Origin: an uncultured Holophagaceae bacterium
Lineage (GTDB): Bacteria; Acidobacteriota; Holophagae; Holophagales; Holophagaceae
Direction of reading: 5' to 3'
Length of the DNA stretch: 13,469 nucleotides
NCBI GenBank assembly: GCA_903927605.1
Contig: CAIYNT010000042.1
Location: 1-13,469 of the forward strand
Part shown: piece after piece, positions 1-6,477 of the stretch
How positions within the stretch are numbered: the stretch's first letter is position 1
Layout: each line of letters begins with the position of its first letter
The notes under the pieces: model-generated
Seen by the model: the letters and a program-made list of their open reading frames with translations, nothing else
What the model was told of the DNA's origin: nothing
The model's database searches: none
Program-made: the position numbers and the translations under genes

Positions 1-90
1 ATCTCCTACTTCCACGATTTCTGGAAAGTGGTGGGACCCCGGATCATGGCCGAGAATAGCCACCTGAATGGACCTGGGGATTCCAAATGA
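1..90 (+). CDS. 3' end of an unidentified gene
   Basis: Frame 1 is open from the first base to a TGA at 88-90. It encodes the last 29 residues of a protein that begins outside the window; the visible tail includes FWKVVGPRIMAEN and ends GPGDSK. The stop overlaps the ATG of the DUF502 gene (ATGA, 87-90), the usual sign of a translationally coupled operon. That overlap is the main reason to believe the frame. The fragment is too short to assign a family, and I do not recognise it. Confidence 0.55.
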   Translation: MSYFHDFWKVVGPRIMAENSHLNGPGDSK

Positions 91-701
91 TCCGCAAATA
101 CCTTGTCACAGGCATTTTTACCCTACTCCCCCTCGTGGTGACCCTGTGGATCCTGGAGGGTATTTTCACCGCGCTGGTGCGAGTCTTCCAGGGACCGTTG
201 ACCTGGGCGGCCCATCTGATCCATGTGGCGGATCCACCCACCTGGGGGCTGACGCTCTTCTCAGCCCTGGCGACGGTGCTGCTGCTCCTGATGGTGGGCG
301 CGCTCGTCGGCAACTTCATCGGCCGTCAGCTGCTGGCCTGGCTGGACGAGTTGATGATGCACGTGCCTGTGGTGAAGACCATCTATGGGGCCACTCGTCA
401 GCTGATGGGGGCCATCCAGTCGGGGCAGGGTGGCAGTTTCAAGGATGTGGTGCTGGTGGAATGGCCCTATCCGGGATCCTTCACCCTGGGGTTTGTGGCC
501 AGCCGGGATTGCTCCTGGGCCATTCCCGACGGCCATACCATGATCGCCGTCTACGTACCGACGTCGCCCAATCCGACCTCCGGTTACGTGATCATGATCG
601 AGGCTGCCAGAGTGCGGCCAGTGGACCTCAATGCCGATCAGGCCTTGACCTGGGCCATCAGTGGTGGGGTTGTCGTTCCGGATCCACCGCGAGGTCGGTA
701 A
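87..701 (+). CDS. DUF502 family inner-membrane protein
   Basis: This 204-aa protein has the layout of the DUF502 family. A short N-terminus leads to a membrane segment at about residues 8-29 and a second at about 54-76. A soluble C-terminal half follows. Family landmarks are P94-x-x-K97-x-IY, the FKDVVLVEWP stretch (118-127), the PTSPNPTSG signature (158-166), and a final WAISGG. The molecular function of DUF502 proteins is not established. The start is the ATG that overlaps the upstream stop, so the gene belongs to the operon coming in from the left. The length is normal for the family. Assignment to the family is firm; function is unknown. Confidence 0.88.
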   Translation: MIRKYLVTGIFTLLPLVVTLWILEGIFTALVRVFQGPLTWAAHLIHVADPPTWGLTLFSALATVLLLLMVGALVGNFIGRQLLAWLDELMMHVPVVKTIYGATRQLMGAIQSGQGGSFKDVVLVEWPYPGSFTLGFVASRDCSWAIPDGHTMIAVYVPTSPNPTSGYVIMIEAARVRPVDLNADQALTWAISGGVVVPDPPRGR

Positions 702-783
702 GAGACCGATAGGTTCCTCCCTTTGAGTCAAGTGGAACTCACCAACCGGACACAATGGACGATAAACTTGCAGGGAGGTTTCC

Positions 784-1209
784 ATGACTTTTGTGACCTG
801 GAATCCTGCCTGGGAAACGGGCATTCAACAGATCGACGAGCAGCACCGGCAGCTGCTGGCCCAGTTTGAAGCGCTGTTAGCCGGGATCCACGAGAAACAG
901 CCGGAGGTCCGGATTCCCGGCCTTCTCGTTTTCCTTGCCGAGTATGTGGACACGCACTTTTCGACGGAAGAAGAGCACATGAAGGCGACGCTGTACCCCG
1001 GATTCCTCGGGCACAAGGCGATCCATGACGATATGCGCGCCCAGGTGGCACAACTGGTTGCTCAGTACGACAATGACCCCGCAAGTCTGACTGAGGAAGT
1101 CCTCGATTTTCTGACGGGCTGGCTGATCGACCACATCAATGAACATGACCGGCGGATGGCCCACCATCTGGTCAGGTTCGAGGCTGGGGAACGCGGGATC
1201 TCCCTGTGA
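784..1209 (+). CDS. Bacteriohemerythrin
   Basis: This 141-aa single-domain hemerythrin has every di-iron ligand of the family: H21 (DEQH), H58 and E62 (HFSTEEEH), H77 and H81 (HKAIH), and H117 with D122 (HINEHD). Bacteriohemerythrins are soluble cytoplasmic proteins that bind O2 reversibly at a non-haem di-iron centre. Proposed roles are oxygen storage, delivery or sensing in microaerophilic or anaerobic bacteria. No methyl-accepting or GGDEF domain is fused, so it is the stand-alone form. The start is supported by GGGAGG at 773-778. The 82-bp gap after the DUF502 gene could hold a promoter, but I see no convincing boxes. The downstream SDR gene appears coupled to its stop codon. Confidence 0.95.
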   Translation: MTFVTWNPAWETGIQQIDEQHRQLLAQFEALLAGIHEKQPEVRIPGLLVFLAEYVDTHFSTEEEHMKATLYPGFLGHKAIHDDMRAQVAQLVAQYDNDPASLTEEVLDFLTGWLIDHINEHDRRMAHHLVRFEAGERGISL

Positions 1210-1222
1210 GCGGAGCCTTCCG

Positions 1223-1975
1223 TTGAACCCCACTGCCGCATCCCCGTGGAAGCCCCTTGCGGGCAAGCGGATCCTGGTCACGGGCGCCGGTAGCGGGATT
1301 GGCCGGACCGCAGCGAGGCTGTTCCGAGAGCGCGGAGCGGACCTGGAACTGGTGGGCCGACACCTTGGGGCCCTTCAGGAAACGCTTCCAGACGTGCACC
1401 ACACCCCACTGGATCATGCGGACGAGGCTGCGGTGGCTGCATTCGCTGCCGATTGCGAACCATGGGACGGGATGTTCCTGGCTGCGGGGGCACTCAGGAT
1501 GGGCTCGGTCGAAGGCACTCCAATCACTGACTTCGATGCCATGATCACGGCCAACCTCCGAGGCCCCTGGCTCCTGGCCCATCACCTGGGTCCAAAGCTG
1601 AAGGACGGGGCCAGCGTGGTCCTGGTGGGTTCCAACATCGCCCTGCGCGCCATCCCGGATAGCGCGGCCTACAGCGTGGCCAAGGCGGGCGTTCATATGC
1701 TGGCCAAGGTGCTGGCGTTGGAGTGGTCGCCAAGGGGAATCCGCTGCAATGCCATCGCGCCCGGGCCCATCCACACACGCATGGTGGAAGCACGCCTTGC
1801 CGCCAGCGCCGACCCTGGGACAGATCTGGCGCGGCTGGCAGGCGTGAATCCACTCAAACGGTTGGGCACCGAAGCGGAGGTGGCGGCCCTTGCCGCGCAC
1901 CTGCTTGGTGATGAAAGTACATGGACGACTGGGGTCGTTATCCCGATTGATGGTGGCGCGGACGCAGTCTATTAG
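1223..1975 (+). CDS. Short-chain dehydrogenase/reductase (SDR), classical type
   Basis: This 250-aa classical SDR has the cofactor-binding motif TGAGSGIG (20-27), an AAGA variant of the NNAG motif (88-91), and the active-site set N111, S137, Y150 and K154 (YSVAK). PGPIHT (180-185) follows. Such enzymes are cytosolic NAD(P)-dependent oxidoreductases. The substrate cannot be read from the sequence, although the organisation resembles FabG-like reductases. The only ATG giving a longer frame lies deep inside the hemerythrin gene. I therefore place the start at the TTG at 1223, which has CGGAG at 1211-1215 seven bases upstream. That ribosome site overlaps the region of the hemerythrin stop (1207-1209), suggesting coupled translation. 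The start is an inference; the family is firm. Confidence 0.9.
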   Translation: MNPTAASPWKPLAGKRILVTGAGSGIGRTAARLFRERGADLELVGRHLGALQETLPDVHHTPLDHADEAAVAAFAADCEPWDGMFLAAGALRMGSVEGTPITDFDAMITANLRGPWLLAHHLGPKLKDGASVVLVGSNIALRAIPDSAAYSVAKAGVHMLAKVLALEWSPRGIRCNAIAPGPIHTRMVEARLAASADPGTDLARLAGVNPLKRLGTEAEVAALAAHLLGDESTWTTGVVIPIDGGADAVY

Positions 1976-2071
1976 GCCCGCTGGCCAGCTGATGCTCAGT
2001 GGTGCGGGCCCCGCTCAGAAGGCTGCCAGTACAGCCTCTACTCGCGACCCGCATCCGCTTCGTCATGGTGG

Positions 2072-2629
2072 TCAGCCCGTGGTGACCTTGATGTCCACGG
2101 GGTTCTTGAAGGTGTCGTAGAGCGGGGAGGTCCTCAGCACCTGGTCGTGGAGTTCCTTGATCTGTTTCGGGGTCCCGTTGCAGTCGAGGTTCACCTTCAC
2201 GCGGATCTGGGAAAGCCCGGGCCGGATTGCTCTGTCAAGTTCCATAAAGCCCCGAAGATCCGAATCGGTCTCCAGCTCGAAGCTGAGGCTGGTGATGTCG
2301 ATGCCCATGGCAGCGGCGGTGTAGGCATAGGTGACGCTCAGGCAGGAGCTCAGCGCGTGGAGGGCAGCCTCCCCGGCGTTGGGGGCGAGGTCGGTACCAA
2401 GGAGGGCGGACGGTTCGTCGCCTTCCATGAAGAGCGGGGTGGCCCGCTTGTGGTCCATGCCTGCGCCGTACAGGGAATCAAAGGTGCTTTGGCAGTGGGC
2501 GCGGTTGATCCATTTGGCTTTGGAGCGGAACTGGAATTTGGCGAGAGCCGAGTTCGCCTTCACCCGGGAGACGAGGTTGGTGAGATCCTCGACGTTCACG
2601 CCGTTGCGTAGGGTTGCGGTGTTGCCCAT
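2072..2629 (-). CDS. OsmC-family protein
   Basis: This 185-aa protein matches the OsmC/Ohr fold family. It has an N-terminal beta-rich part and a central helix with the catalytic cysteine in HALSSCLSVTYAY (C96). A C-terminal TSPLYDTFKNPVDI motif closes the fold. OsmC and Ohr proteins are thiol-dependent peroxidases that reduce organic hydroperoxides in the cytoplasm. The second cysteine of classical OsmC, in a CPV motif, is replaced here by serine (S168 of TSPLYDT). Peroxidase activity by the standard two-cysteine mechanism is therefore doubtful, although C150 lies nearby. This replacement is common in a broad subgroup annotated only as OsmC family. The start is an ATG with GAGGAGG just upstream. 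The gene converges on the SDR gene across a 96-bp gap. Confidence 0.88.
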   Translation of the reverse strand: MGNTATLRNGVNVEDLTNLVSRVKANSALAKFQFRSKAKWINRAHCQSTFDSLYGAGMDHKRATPLFMEGDEPSALLGTDLAPNAGEAALHALSSCLSVTYAYTAAAMGIDITSLSFELETDSDLRGFMELDRAIRPGLSQIRVKVNLDCNGTPKQIKELHDQVLRTSPLYDTFKNPVDIKVTTG

Positions 2630-2944
2630 GGGTCCTCCTCAGGGAAACGCGCTTCTGGTCGCAGGACAGACTGCCGGCTAGCCGTCGCTCGGGAAGCGCT
2701 GGGACAGCATCCACGGGAATCCCCGGCTGGCAGGCACAGGGTCCACAGGATGAAGGCCCTCAACATGGGTCATTTTGAGTTTGAAACAAGGTCGCAAAAA
2801 TTAAACCAGCTCCTCGCGGAGCATTCCAGTCAACCCGGCGCTCATCCTTAGGAACCAGGAAGCAGGCGAGGTCCAGGTCGGTAGCGTGGGTTGGGTGCTC
2901 CGCACTGGCTTCATGAATCGACCAGGACACGGCACACTGCATGC
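2630..2944. other. Intergenic region between divergent genes
   Basis: This 315-bp stretch lies between the OsmC-like gene (minus) and the glycerol-3-phosphate dehydrogenase-like gene (plus) and should hold both promoters. A slightly AT-richer part at about 2770-2815 is the most likely place for the minus-strand promoter. I cannot define -35/-10 pairs with confidence. The small open frames here look like chance: they overlap each other and have no ribosome sites. Confidence 0.5.
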
Positions 2945-4176
2945 ATGTCCGACTCCATCTGGCCCGTCCCCCCTGCAAGTGTCTGCACCTTGCCAGCGGC
3001 CCTGGAGGTGGAGGTCGCCATCCTCGGTGCCGGTATCCATGGTGCGGCCCTGGCCCGCGAACTGACTTTGCGGGGCGTGTCCTGCGCCCTGGTGGACCGG
3101 GGCGAAGTCGGAGGCGGTACCAGCCAGTGGTCCAGCCAATTGCTGCATGGCGGCATCCGCTACATGCTCACGGGCGATATCCGCCAGATGCGCGAGGGCT
3201 TGGTCGAGCGTGCCACCTGGGCCCGGATCGCGCCCCAGCGATGCCGCTGGGAGGCTTTCTGGATGCCCCACCGGTTCTGGCTGGAGGGTCTGGCGCACCG
3301 CTTCGGCATCGGGCTCTATGACCACTGGGGGGCCGAGCGTCCGGGTTGGTCCGTGGACCTGCAGTTGGGTCGGGTCGCACGAACCATGTTTGATGCGGAT
3401 CCCCGCCGTACAGGGGGGCCATTTCGTGGCGCCACCGCCTATGCCGACCTCCTCACCTGGGACCAGGAACTCACCAAGGATCTGGCTTTTCCAGCACCGC
3501 CGCCCTCCTGGATTTCCACGATCCGGAGGGGTTCGAGGATGATGCTGGTGGCCTGAGGGCCCTCCGTTTGCGGGATCGCAGAGACGGTTCCACGCGCAGG
3601 CTCATGGCCCGACGTTGGGTGTTCGCTTTGGGACCCTGGACCGATGGGGCCATGTCCCGCTGGTTCGGCGAGACAAGACAGCGTCTGCGCCTGTCTGCGG
3701 GCATCCACCTCTGGTTTGATGCGGTACCTGGCTGCGACCGGCCCTGGGCCATCCGTCGGCCCAAAGGACGCATCCTGTTCGTGATCCCCAGAGATGGCAT
3801 GCTGCAAGTGGGTACGACGGAACGGGAGGTCGAGGACGGCTGGGTGCCCATTGTAGCGGCCGAGCGGGAGGAACTGTTCCAGGCCCTTGAGTCCTATCTG
3901 CCTGCCATTCCCTGGCGACAGCTGCCGATCCGATCCGAGGAGTTGGGCGTGCGGCCCCTTGTGGCCGCAGGTGGCGCCACCACCCATCTCAGTCGCGAAG
4001 CCGTCCTCGAGAAGCATGGCCGGTTCCCCAATCTGACGCTGGTGCTGGGCGGCAAGCTCACGACGGCCCGGGCCCTCATGGCTCAGCTGGCCACGCAGCT
4101 CACCGGGCTGCGTTGCGAAGCCTCCACCACCAAGCCCCTGAGCCTTTGGGATGGACACCCAGCGCCGATCCGGTAG
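2945..4176 (+). pseudogene. FAD-dependent glycerol-3-phosphate dehydrogenase-like gene, frameshifted
   Basis: Two consecutive plus-strand frames together make one protein of the GlpD-like FAD oxidoreductase family. The first (2945-3556) has the dinucleotide motif GAGIHG (residues 28-33). It also has the family segment GGGTSQWSSQLLHGGIRYM, which resembles the GTSSRSxKLIHGGLRY segment of GlpD. The second frame carries the GILFVIPRDGMLQVGTT-like and LVLGGKLTTARALM segments and ends at 4176. Continuity passes from frame 2 to frame 1 at about 3470-3500, so one base is missing; one T lost from the run at 3487-3490 would suffice. Even when joined, the protein is about 410 aa and lacks the usual C-terminal domain of GlpD. 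The start ATG at 2945 has only a weak ribosome site. It may be a true pseudogene or a sequencing error. Confidence 0.8.
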
Positions 4177-4179
4177 AAT
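4152..4179 (+). promoter_or_regulatory. Likely promoter of tRNA-Arg
   Basis: TGGACA (4152-4157), a 16-base spacer and TAGAAT (4174-4179) match the sigma-70 boxes at five of six positions each. The tRNA begins 15 bases after the -10 box. The promoter overlaps the end of the dehydrogenase-like frame. Confidence 0.6.
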
Positions 4180-4193
4180 CGTTCTTTCACTGC

Positions 4194-4270
4194 GGTCCCG
4201 TAGCTCAGCTGGATAGAGCATCAGACTACGAATCTGAGGGTCGGGCGTTCGAGTCGCTCCGGGACCACCA
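4194..4270 (+). tRNA. tRNA-Arg (anticodon ACG)
   Basis: A 77-nt cloverleaf can be folded by hand. The acceptor stem is GGTCCCG/CGGGACC and the D stem is GCTC/GAGC. The anticodon stem is TCAGA/TCTGA with loop CTACGAA, giving anticodon ACG. The variable loop has 5 nt, and the T stem GGGCG/CGCTC carries loop TTCGAGT. CCA is encoded. The bases from the anticodon loop to the T loop (4226-4253) recur exactly at 13442-13469. The 3' part of this working tRNA, and the terminator after it, therefore probably came in with the integrated element. Confidence 0.97.
4226..4253 (+). repeat. attL: left copy of the 28-bp attachment repeat
   Basis: These 28 bases, from the first base of the anticodon loop to within the T loop of tRNA-Arg, are identical to 13442-13469. 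Direct repeats of a tRNA 3' portion at the two ends of an integrase-bearing segment are the classic mark of tyrosine-recombinase integration. Confidence 0.93.
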
Positions 4271-4277
4271 ACACAAG

Positions 4278-4309
4278 AAGCCCGCAGGCACTTCATCTGC
4301 GGGCTTTTG
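4278..4309 (+). terminator. Rho-independent terminator after tRNA-Arg
   Basis: AAGCCCGCAG (4278-4287) pairs with CTGCGGGCTT (4297-4306) around a 9-nt loop and runs into a T tract. It lies on the element side of the attachment core, so it is probably supplied by the element. Confidence 0.88.
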
Positions 4310-4429
4310 GTTTCTATGACGATCCTGTCTGTGTCGAGGGTGTATCAATTACCCAGCAATCACACGGCGGATTCCATCCTTTCCTTTCTCCACCAAAAAC
4401 ACTTTTTTTTCTCTGAAGATATGGTCATT

Positions 4430-4514
4430 AAACCCCTGAAACTCTGTTGCGGGGGAAGGGGCAGAAAAACTCAGCTGGCGTGAAAACAAACCCCGGAAAC
4501 CACTGAAACCCCTG
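4430..4514 (+). repeat. AAACCCCTG boxes, left-end array
   Basis: One box stands at 4430-4438 (AAACCCCTG). Three stand head to tail at 4488-4496 (AAACCCCGG), 4497-4505 (AAACCACTG) and 4506-4514 (AAACCCCTG). The same box occurs on the opposite strand at the right end. Candidate roles are arm-type sites for the integrase or iterons for the primase-helicase. Confidence 0.75.
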
Positions 4515-4541
4515 AGTCGCTCGTGGGTCCATTCCCGGTGA

Positions 4542-4568
4542 ACACGCTGCACACGGTGCACACGCTGC
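4542..4568 (+). repeat. Three tandem 9-bp repeats, ACACGSTGC
   Basis: ACACGCTGC, ACACGGTGC and ACACGCTGC follow each other without gaps at 4542-4550, 4551-4559 and 4560-4568. They lie 27 bases from the preceding box array. A related GTGTGCACAC palindrome is near 4612-4621. Iteron-like; function unknown. Confidence 0.7.
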
Positions 4569-4635
4569 ACAGCCCAGCCCACGGAACCCCGCACGGATGC
4601 TGGGTTTTAGGGTGTGCACACTTCGTGCAACAGGG

Positions 4636-4817
4636 TCAGGCAAGGGCCATGAAGACCACCTTGACCACACCCGCGCCGATCACCAGGGGGATGCAGCATC
4701 CGGCCATGCGTCCGGCCTTCCGTTGTCGTCCAGCTCGGGACAGGGGCACTCCGATCTGTCGGGATAGCCTCGCCTGGGCCTGAACGACAGGCCAGGGATG
4801 CCACGCTTACGGGCCAT
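4636..4817 (-). pseudogene. Small basic/membrane protein gene, frameshifted
   Basis: Reading leftward, an ATG at 4817 with GGAG six bases upstream opens MARKRGIPGLSF. In another frame the sequence continues as ARLSRQIGVPLSRAGRQRK, then GRMAGCC, then a hydrophobic tail IPLVIGAGVVKVVFMALA and a TGA at 4636-4638. IPGLSF, IGVPLSRxGRQRK, GCC and a single membrane segment in that order match a small uncharacterised bacterial protein family I remember. Its members join these parts through an SWKRA-like linker. Here the linker is missing and the total of 182 bases is not a multiple of three. I read this as a small deletion with a frameshift at about 4768-4785. A shorter 23-aa membrane peptide could still start at the ATG at 4707, which follows GGAAGG. 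The gene follows the 64-aa gene by 25 bases. Confidence 0.5.
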
Positions 4818-4842
4818 CACGTCTCCAGGGGATCCCCGGATT

Positions 4843-5037
4843 CTACCGCCCCGCTGGGCAGCGGGCAGGATCCAGCGCTTCAAGGATGATGGGATCTGTG
4901 GGCATCGGTTCCGAGCCAGCTTCCACAGCGGCCTGGTAGGCATCCCATGCGGCATCGGCCTCCTCGGTGCTCATGTAAGGTGCGGAGCGAAGCAAATGCT
5001 TCGCCTCCAGAGCGGCCATGCGGTCACGGCGTCTCAT
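4843..5037 (-). CDS. Hypothetical 64-aa protein
   Basis: This small acidic protein of unknown function begins MRRRDRMAALEAKHLLR and continues with a helix-prone, acidic STEEADAAWDAYQAAVEAG stretch. Its ATG overlaps the stop of the 142-aa gene (ATGA at 5034-5037), which supports both frames and indicates coupled translation. It is part of the leftmost small-gene operon of the element, between the 142-aa gene and the broken membrane-protein gene. The R-x-x-AALE start resembles that of the 142-aa neighbour (RRIAALEGRH), but the similarity is too short to argue homology. I do not recognise a family. Confidence 0.7.
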   Translation of the reverse strand: MRRRDRMAALEAKHLLRSAPYMSTEEADAAWDAYQAAVEAGSEPMPTDPIILEALDPARCPAGR

Positions 5038-5462
5038 GGTGCCTCCACGATCTGGAGCCAGCGCTCAAAGGTCTCAGGGTTCGGGGCGTCTGCCAGTAGC
5101 ACGTCAAAAACCTTGGCCTCCAGCTCATCTGTGGGCCGGGGGTATTCGGGCCAGCCACCAATCTGGCGGGGGGGCTTGGGGGGATGCCAGGTGGGAAAAT
5201 TGGCACGGTGCCAGAGCTTGTATCTGCGTTCGGCCTCTGGCCCGGATGCGATCCACTCAGGGCCATCCCATCCGGGCGGTTCGGAATATTCCACCTTCCA
5301 GGAGGGGCTTTCCGGATCCGGGTGGGCCAGCTCGATGAGGTAGTGCAGATCCTCTAGGGCCTCCTCGCTCAATTCAGCCAAGATGGGCTCCCATGCACTG
5401 GTGGTCACGATTTGGTGTCGACCCTCTAGGGCAGCGATCCGGCGGTCAAGTGTGCGGTTCAT
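5034..5462 (-). CDS. Hypothetical 142-aa protein
   Basis: The protein starts MNRTLDRRIAALEGRH, a short basic helix of a type often seen at the start of small phage and island proteins. It is followed by an acidic middle part and a Trp/Pro-rich section (residues about 55-105, with SWKVEY, GWDGPEW, WHRANFPTWHPPKPP and GGWPEYP). It ends in an acidic helix. No membrane segment, signal peptide or catalytic motif is visible. The start has GGAGG six bases upstream. The gene overlaps the 75-aa gene by four bases and the 64-aa gene by four bases, so the three are one translational unit. Function unknown. Confidence 0.8.
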   Translation of the reverse strand: MNRTLDRRIAALEGRHQIVTTSAWEPILAELSEEALEDLHYLIELAHPDPESPSWKVEYSEPPGWDGPEWIASGPEAERRYKLWHRANFPTWHPPKPPRQIGGWPEYPRPTDELEAKVFDVLLADAPNPETFERWLQIVEAP

Positions 5463-5686
5463 GCGGACCTCCGAAGGTTTGCAGCGGCGTTCAGGTTTGC
5501 AGCGGCCTCCAGAGCCTCCAGGCGGCGCTCCAGGTCATGCTCACCAAGCACCTGGCTCAGGCTCAGGGCGCAGTAGATCAGCGCTCGCCCCTTAGCGGGT
5601 GCTAGGCGGTCGGCATCCATCTCGCGGTAGCAATAGGCCAAGGCGCGGGCGATGTCGTTTTGAGTTTTCAGGCTACGGGTGGCCAC
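5459..5686 (-). CDS. Hypothetical 75-aa helical protein
   Basis: Probably all-helical: SLKTQNDIARALAYCYREMDA, then RLAPAKGRALIYCALSLSQVLGEHDLERRLEALEAAANL. The pattern (helix, small residues, helix ending in ERRLEALE) is common in small phage and island proteins of unknown role, sometimes near packaging genes; I cannot name a family. The start is a GTG at 5686 with GGAG seven bases upstream. The C-terminus has a short internal duplication (AAANL-N-AAANL), copied at DNA level as two AGGTTTGCAGCGGC units. The stop overlaps the next ATG. It leads the three-gene operon that starts after the 5801-5845 hairpin. Confidence 0.75.
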   Translation of the reverse strand: MATRSLKTQNDIARALAYCYREMDADRLAPAKGRALIYCALSLSQVLGEHDLERRLEALEAAANLNAAANLRRSA

Positions 5687-5744
5687 GGGGGGTCTCCATC
5701 CAGGCGCGGGGATTGGTCAAGGTCTCAGGGGTGCTCACAGGGCA

Positions 5745-5793
5745 GAAAAGGCGGTCATGCCAGCGGGCAGCGAGGTGGAAAAGGTGGTCATGC
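5745..5793 (+). repeat. Pair of 16-bp direct repeats
   Basis: GAAAAGGCGGTCATGC (5745-5760) and GAAAAGGTGGTCATGC (5778-5793) differ at one base and start 33 bases apart. They lie in the gap between the virion-like pair and the 75-aa gene. On the minus strand they fall inside a possible 18-codon frame (5735-5791, MTTFSTSLPAGMTAFSAL), which has no ribosome site. Confidence 0.5.
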
Positions 5794-5800
5794 AATAACT

Positions 5801-5845
5801 GCGGGCCGCTCGCTGCCAACCGTCCAAAGTGTGCGAGCGGCCCGC
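5801..5845. repeat. Perfect 13-bp inverted repeat with 19-nt loop
   Basis: GCGGGCCGCTCGC (5801-5813) pairs perfectly with GCGAGCGGCCCGC (5833-5845) around a 19-nt loop. It stands 38 bases after the stop of the 186-aa gene. No T run follows on either strand, so it is not a standard terminator. Its loop length equals that of the hairpin at 10993-11035. Confidence 0.8.
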
Positions 5846-5883
5846 TCCCGGTGAACGACTGGAGGTCATCCACCGGGGAAGGG

Positions 5884-6444
5884 TTAGGCGATGCAAGTGC
5901 CGGTGTGCACATCACGCCAGGCCCGGCCATCGAACTGCATCACCCGCTCGGTTGGGGTCTCCACGAAAATCTCACCCGTCCGAGGTTGGGCAGGGCGGCC
6001 CGGCAAGGCCCCGCTGTGCCCGAAGAGAAGCCATCCATTTGCAGCGAGGACGCGGGCGTCAGAGAGTGGGGCATCAAAAGCAGCACCATCCTTTGAGGTG
6101 TAGGCTCTGCCCTCGATCACCAGGTGGGCACCTGCGGGCGGAATCACCCTGGCCTTGGGTGCCCCTGCGGGAATCTTGACCCATGAAGCCCGTTCGGCGG
6201 CATCTTGCCGGGCGCGGGCCTCCTCCGCCGTCACCTCGCGGGGTGGCACCGGGGGCTCATGGATGACCCAGCCTTGATCCAGCGCGGCCTGTCTGTGCTC
6301 GCGGGGGATCTTGCAGGCCTGCCTGCCGTTCGACACGAAATTCATTCCCGGCACCTGGAGAGAAGGCCGCGCACCGGGGCCGGGTGAGGCGAGGATGGTT
6401 TCTGAGGCGCGGTTTGGGGAGACGCTGAAAAATGGAACGGGCAT
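5884..6444 (-). CDS. Virion-like protein, 186 aa
   Basis: The C-terminal part (about residues 98-186) is related to the whole of the 95-aa neighbour. Shared points include PPA, a DARVLAANGW segment (129-137; AQILAANGW in the neighbour), GRP, and an ending D-G-x-x-W-R followed by a Gly-Thr pair near the terminus. This module (GxSG..RP..P..G...DTT....WDG..W) resembles a recurrent module of phage virion or fibre-associated proteins; I make that link from memory. The N-terminal part has another GW-type unit (RQAALDQGWVIHEPP, 51-65) and an Ala/Glu-rich helix (71-88). No signal peptide or enzyme motif is visible. AAAGGA lies upstream of the ATG. It probably shares a transcript with the 95-aa gene, 33 bases away. 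Confidence 0.75.
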   Translation of the reverse strand: MPVPFFSVSPNRASETILASPGPGARPSLQVPGMNFVSNGRQACKIPREHRQAALDQGWVIHEPPVPPREVTAEEARARQDAAERASWVKIPAGAPKARVIPPAGAHLVIEGRAYTSKDGAAFDAPLSDARVLAANGWLLFGHSGALPGRPAQPRTGEIFVETPTERVMQFDGRAWRDVHTGTCIA

Positions 6445-6477
6445 GGCGGAATCCTTTTCGAGGGTGAAGGGTTGGGG

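Larger units (their letters stand above)
4310..4635. other. Left-end non-coding control region of the element
   Basis: No supported gene lies in these 326 bases. They hold an AT-rich stretch (about 4375-4432, including a run of eight T), then the AAACCCCTG box array and the ACACGSTGC array described separately. A weak hairpin-like pair CCCAGC/GCTGGG lies at about 4573-4605. The mixture of AT-rich DNA and short tandem repeats at an element end suits integrase arm sites or a replication origin. Confidence 0.5.

Noticed and set aside
1975..2010. Inverted repeat GGCCCGC / GCGGGCC after the SDR gene
   Set aside because: Only 7 bp with a 22-nt loop and no T run. It could be a weak terminator but is not convincing in GC-rich DNA.
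3439..4296. 285-aa minus-strand frame spanning the dehydrogenase-like gene and the tRNA
   Set aside because: It runs through the tRNA and its terminator and mirrors a clear plus-strand protein, so it is a shadow.
4349..4594. 81-aa minus-strand frame with repeated QRVHR units
   Set aside because: The repeats come from the 9-bp DNA array, there is no ribosome site, and the frame runs through the AT-rich control region.
4798..5343. 181-aa plus-strand open frame
   Set aside because: Antisense to the coupled small genes of the left operon, low-complexity Ser/Gly/Arg composition, no recognisable motif.
5801..5845. CRISPR repeat or integron attC site
   Set aside because: Only one copy locally, no spacers, no cas or integron integrase genes, and no RYYYAAC/GTTRRRY core sites.
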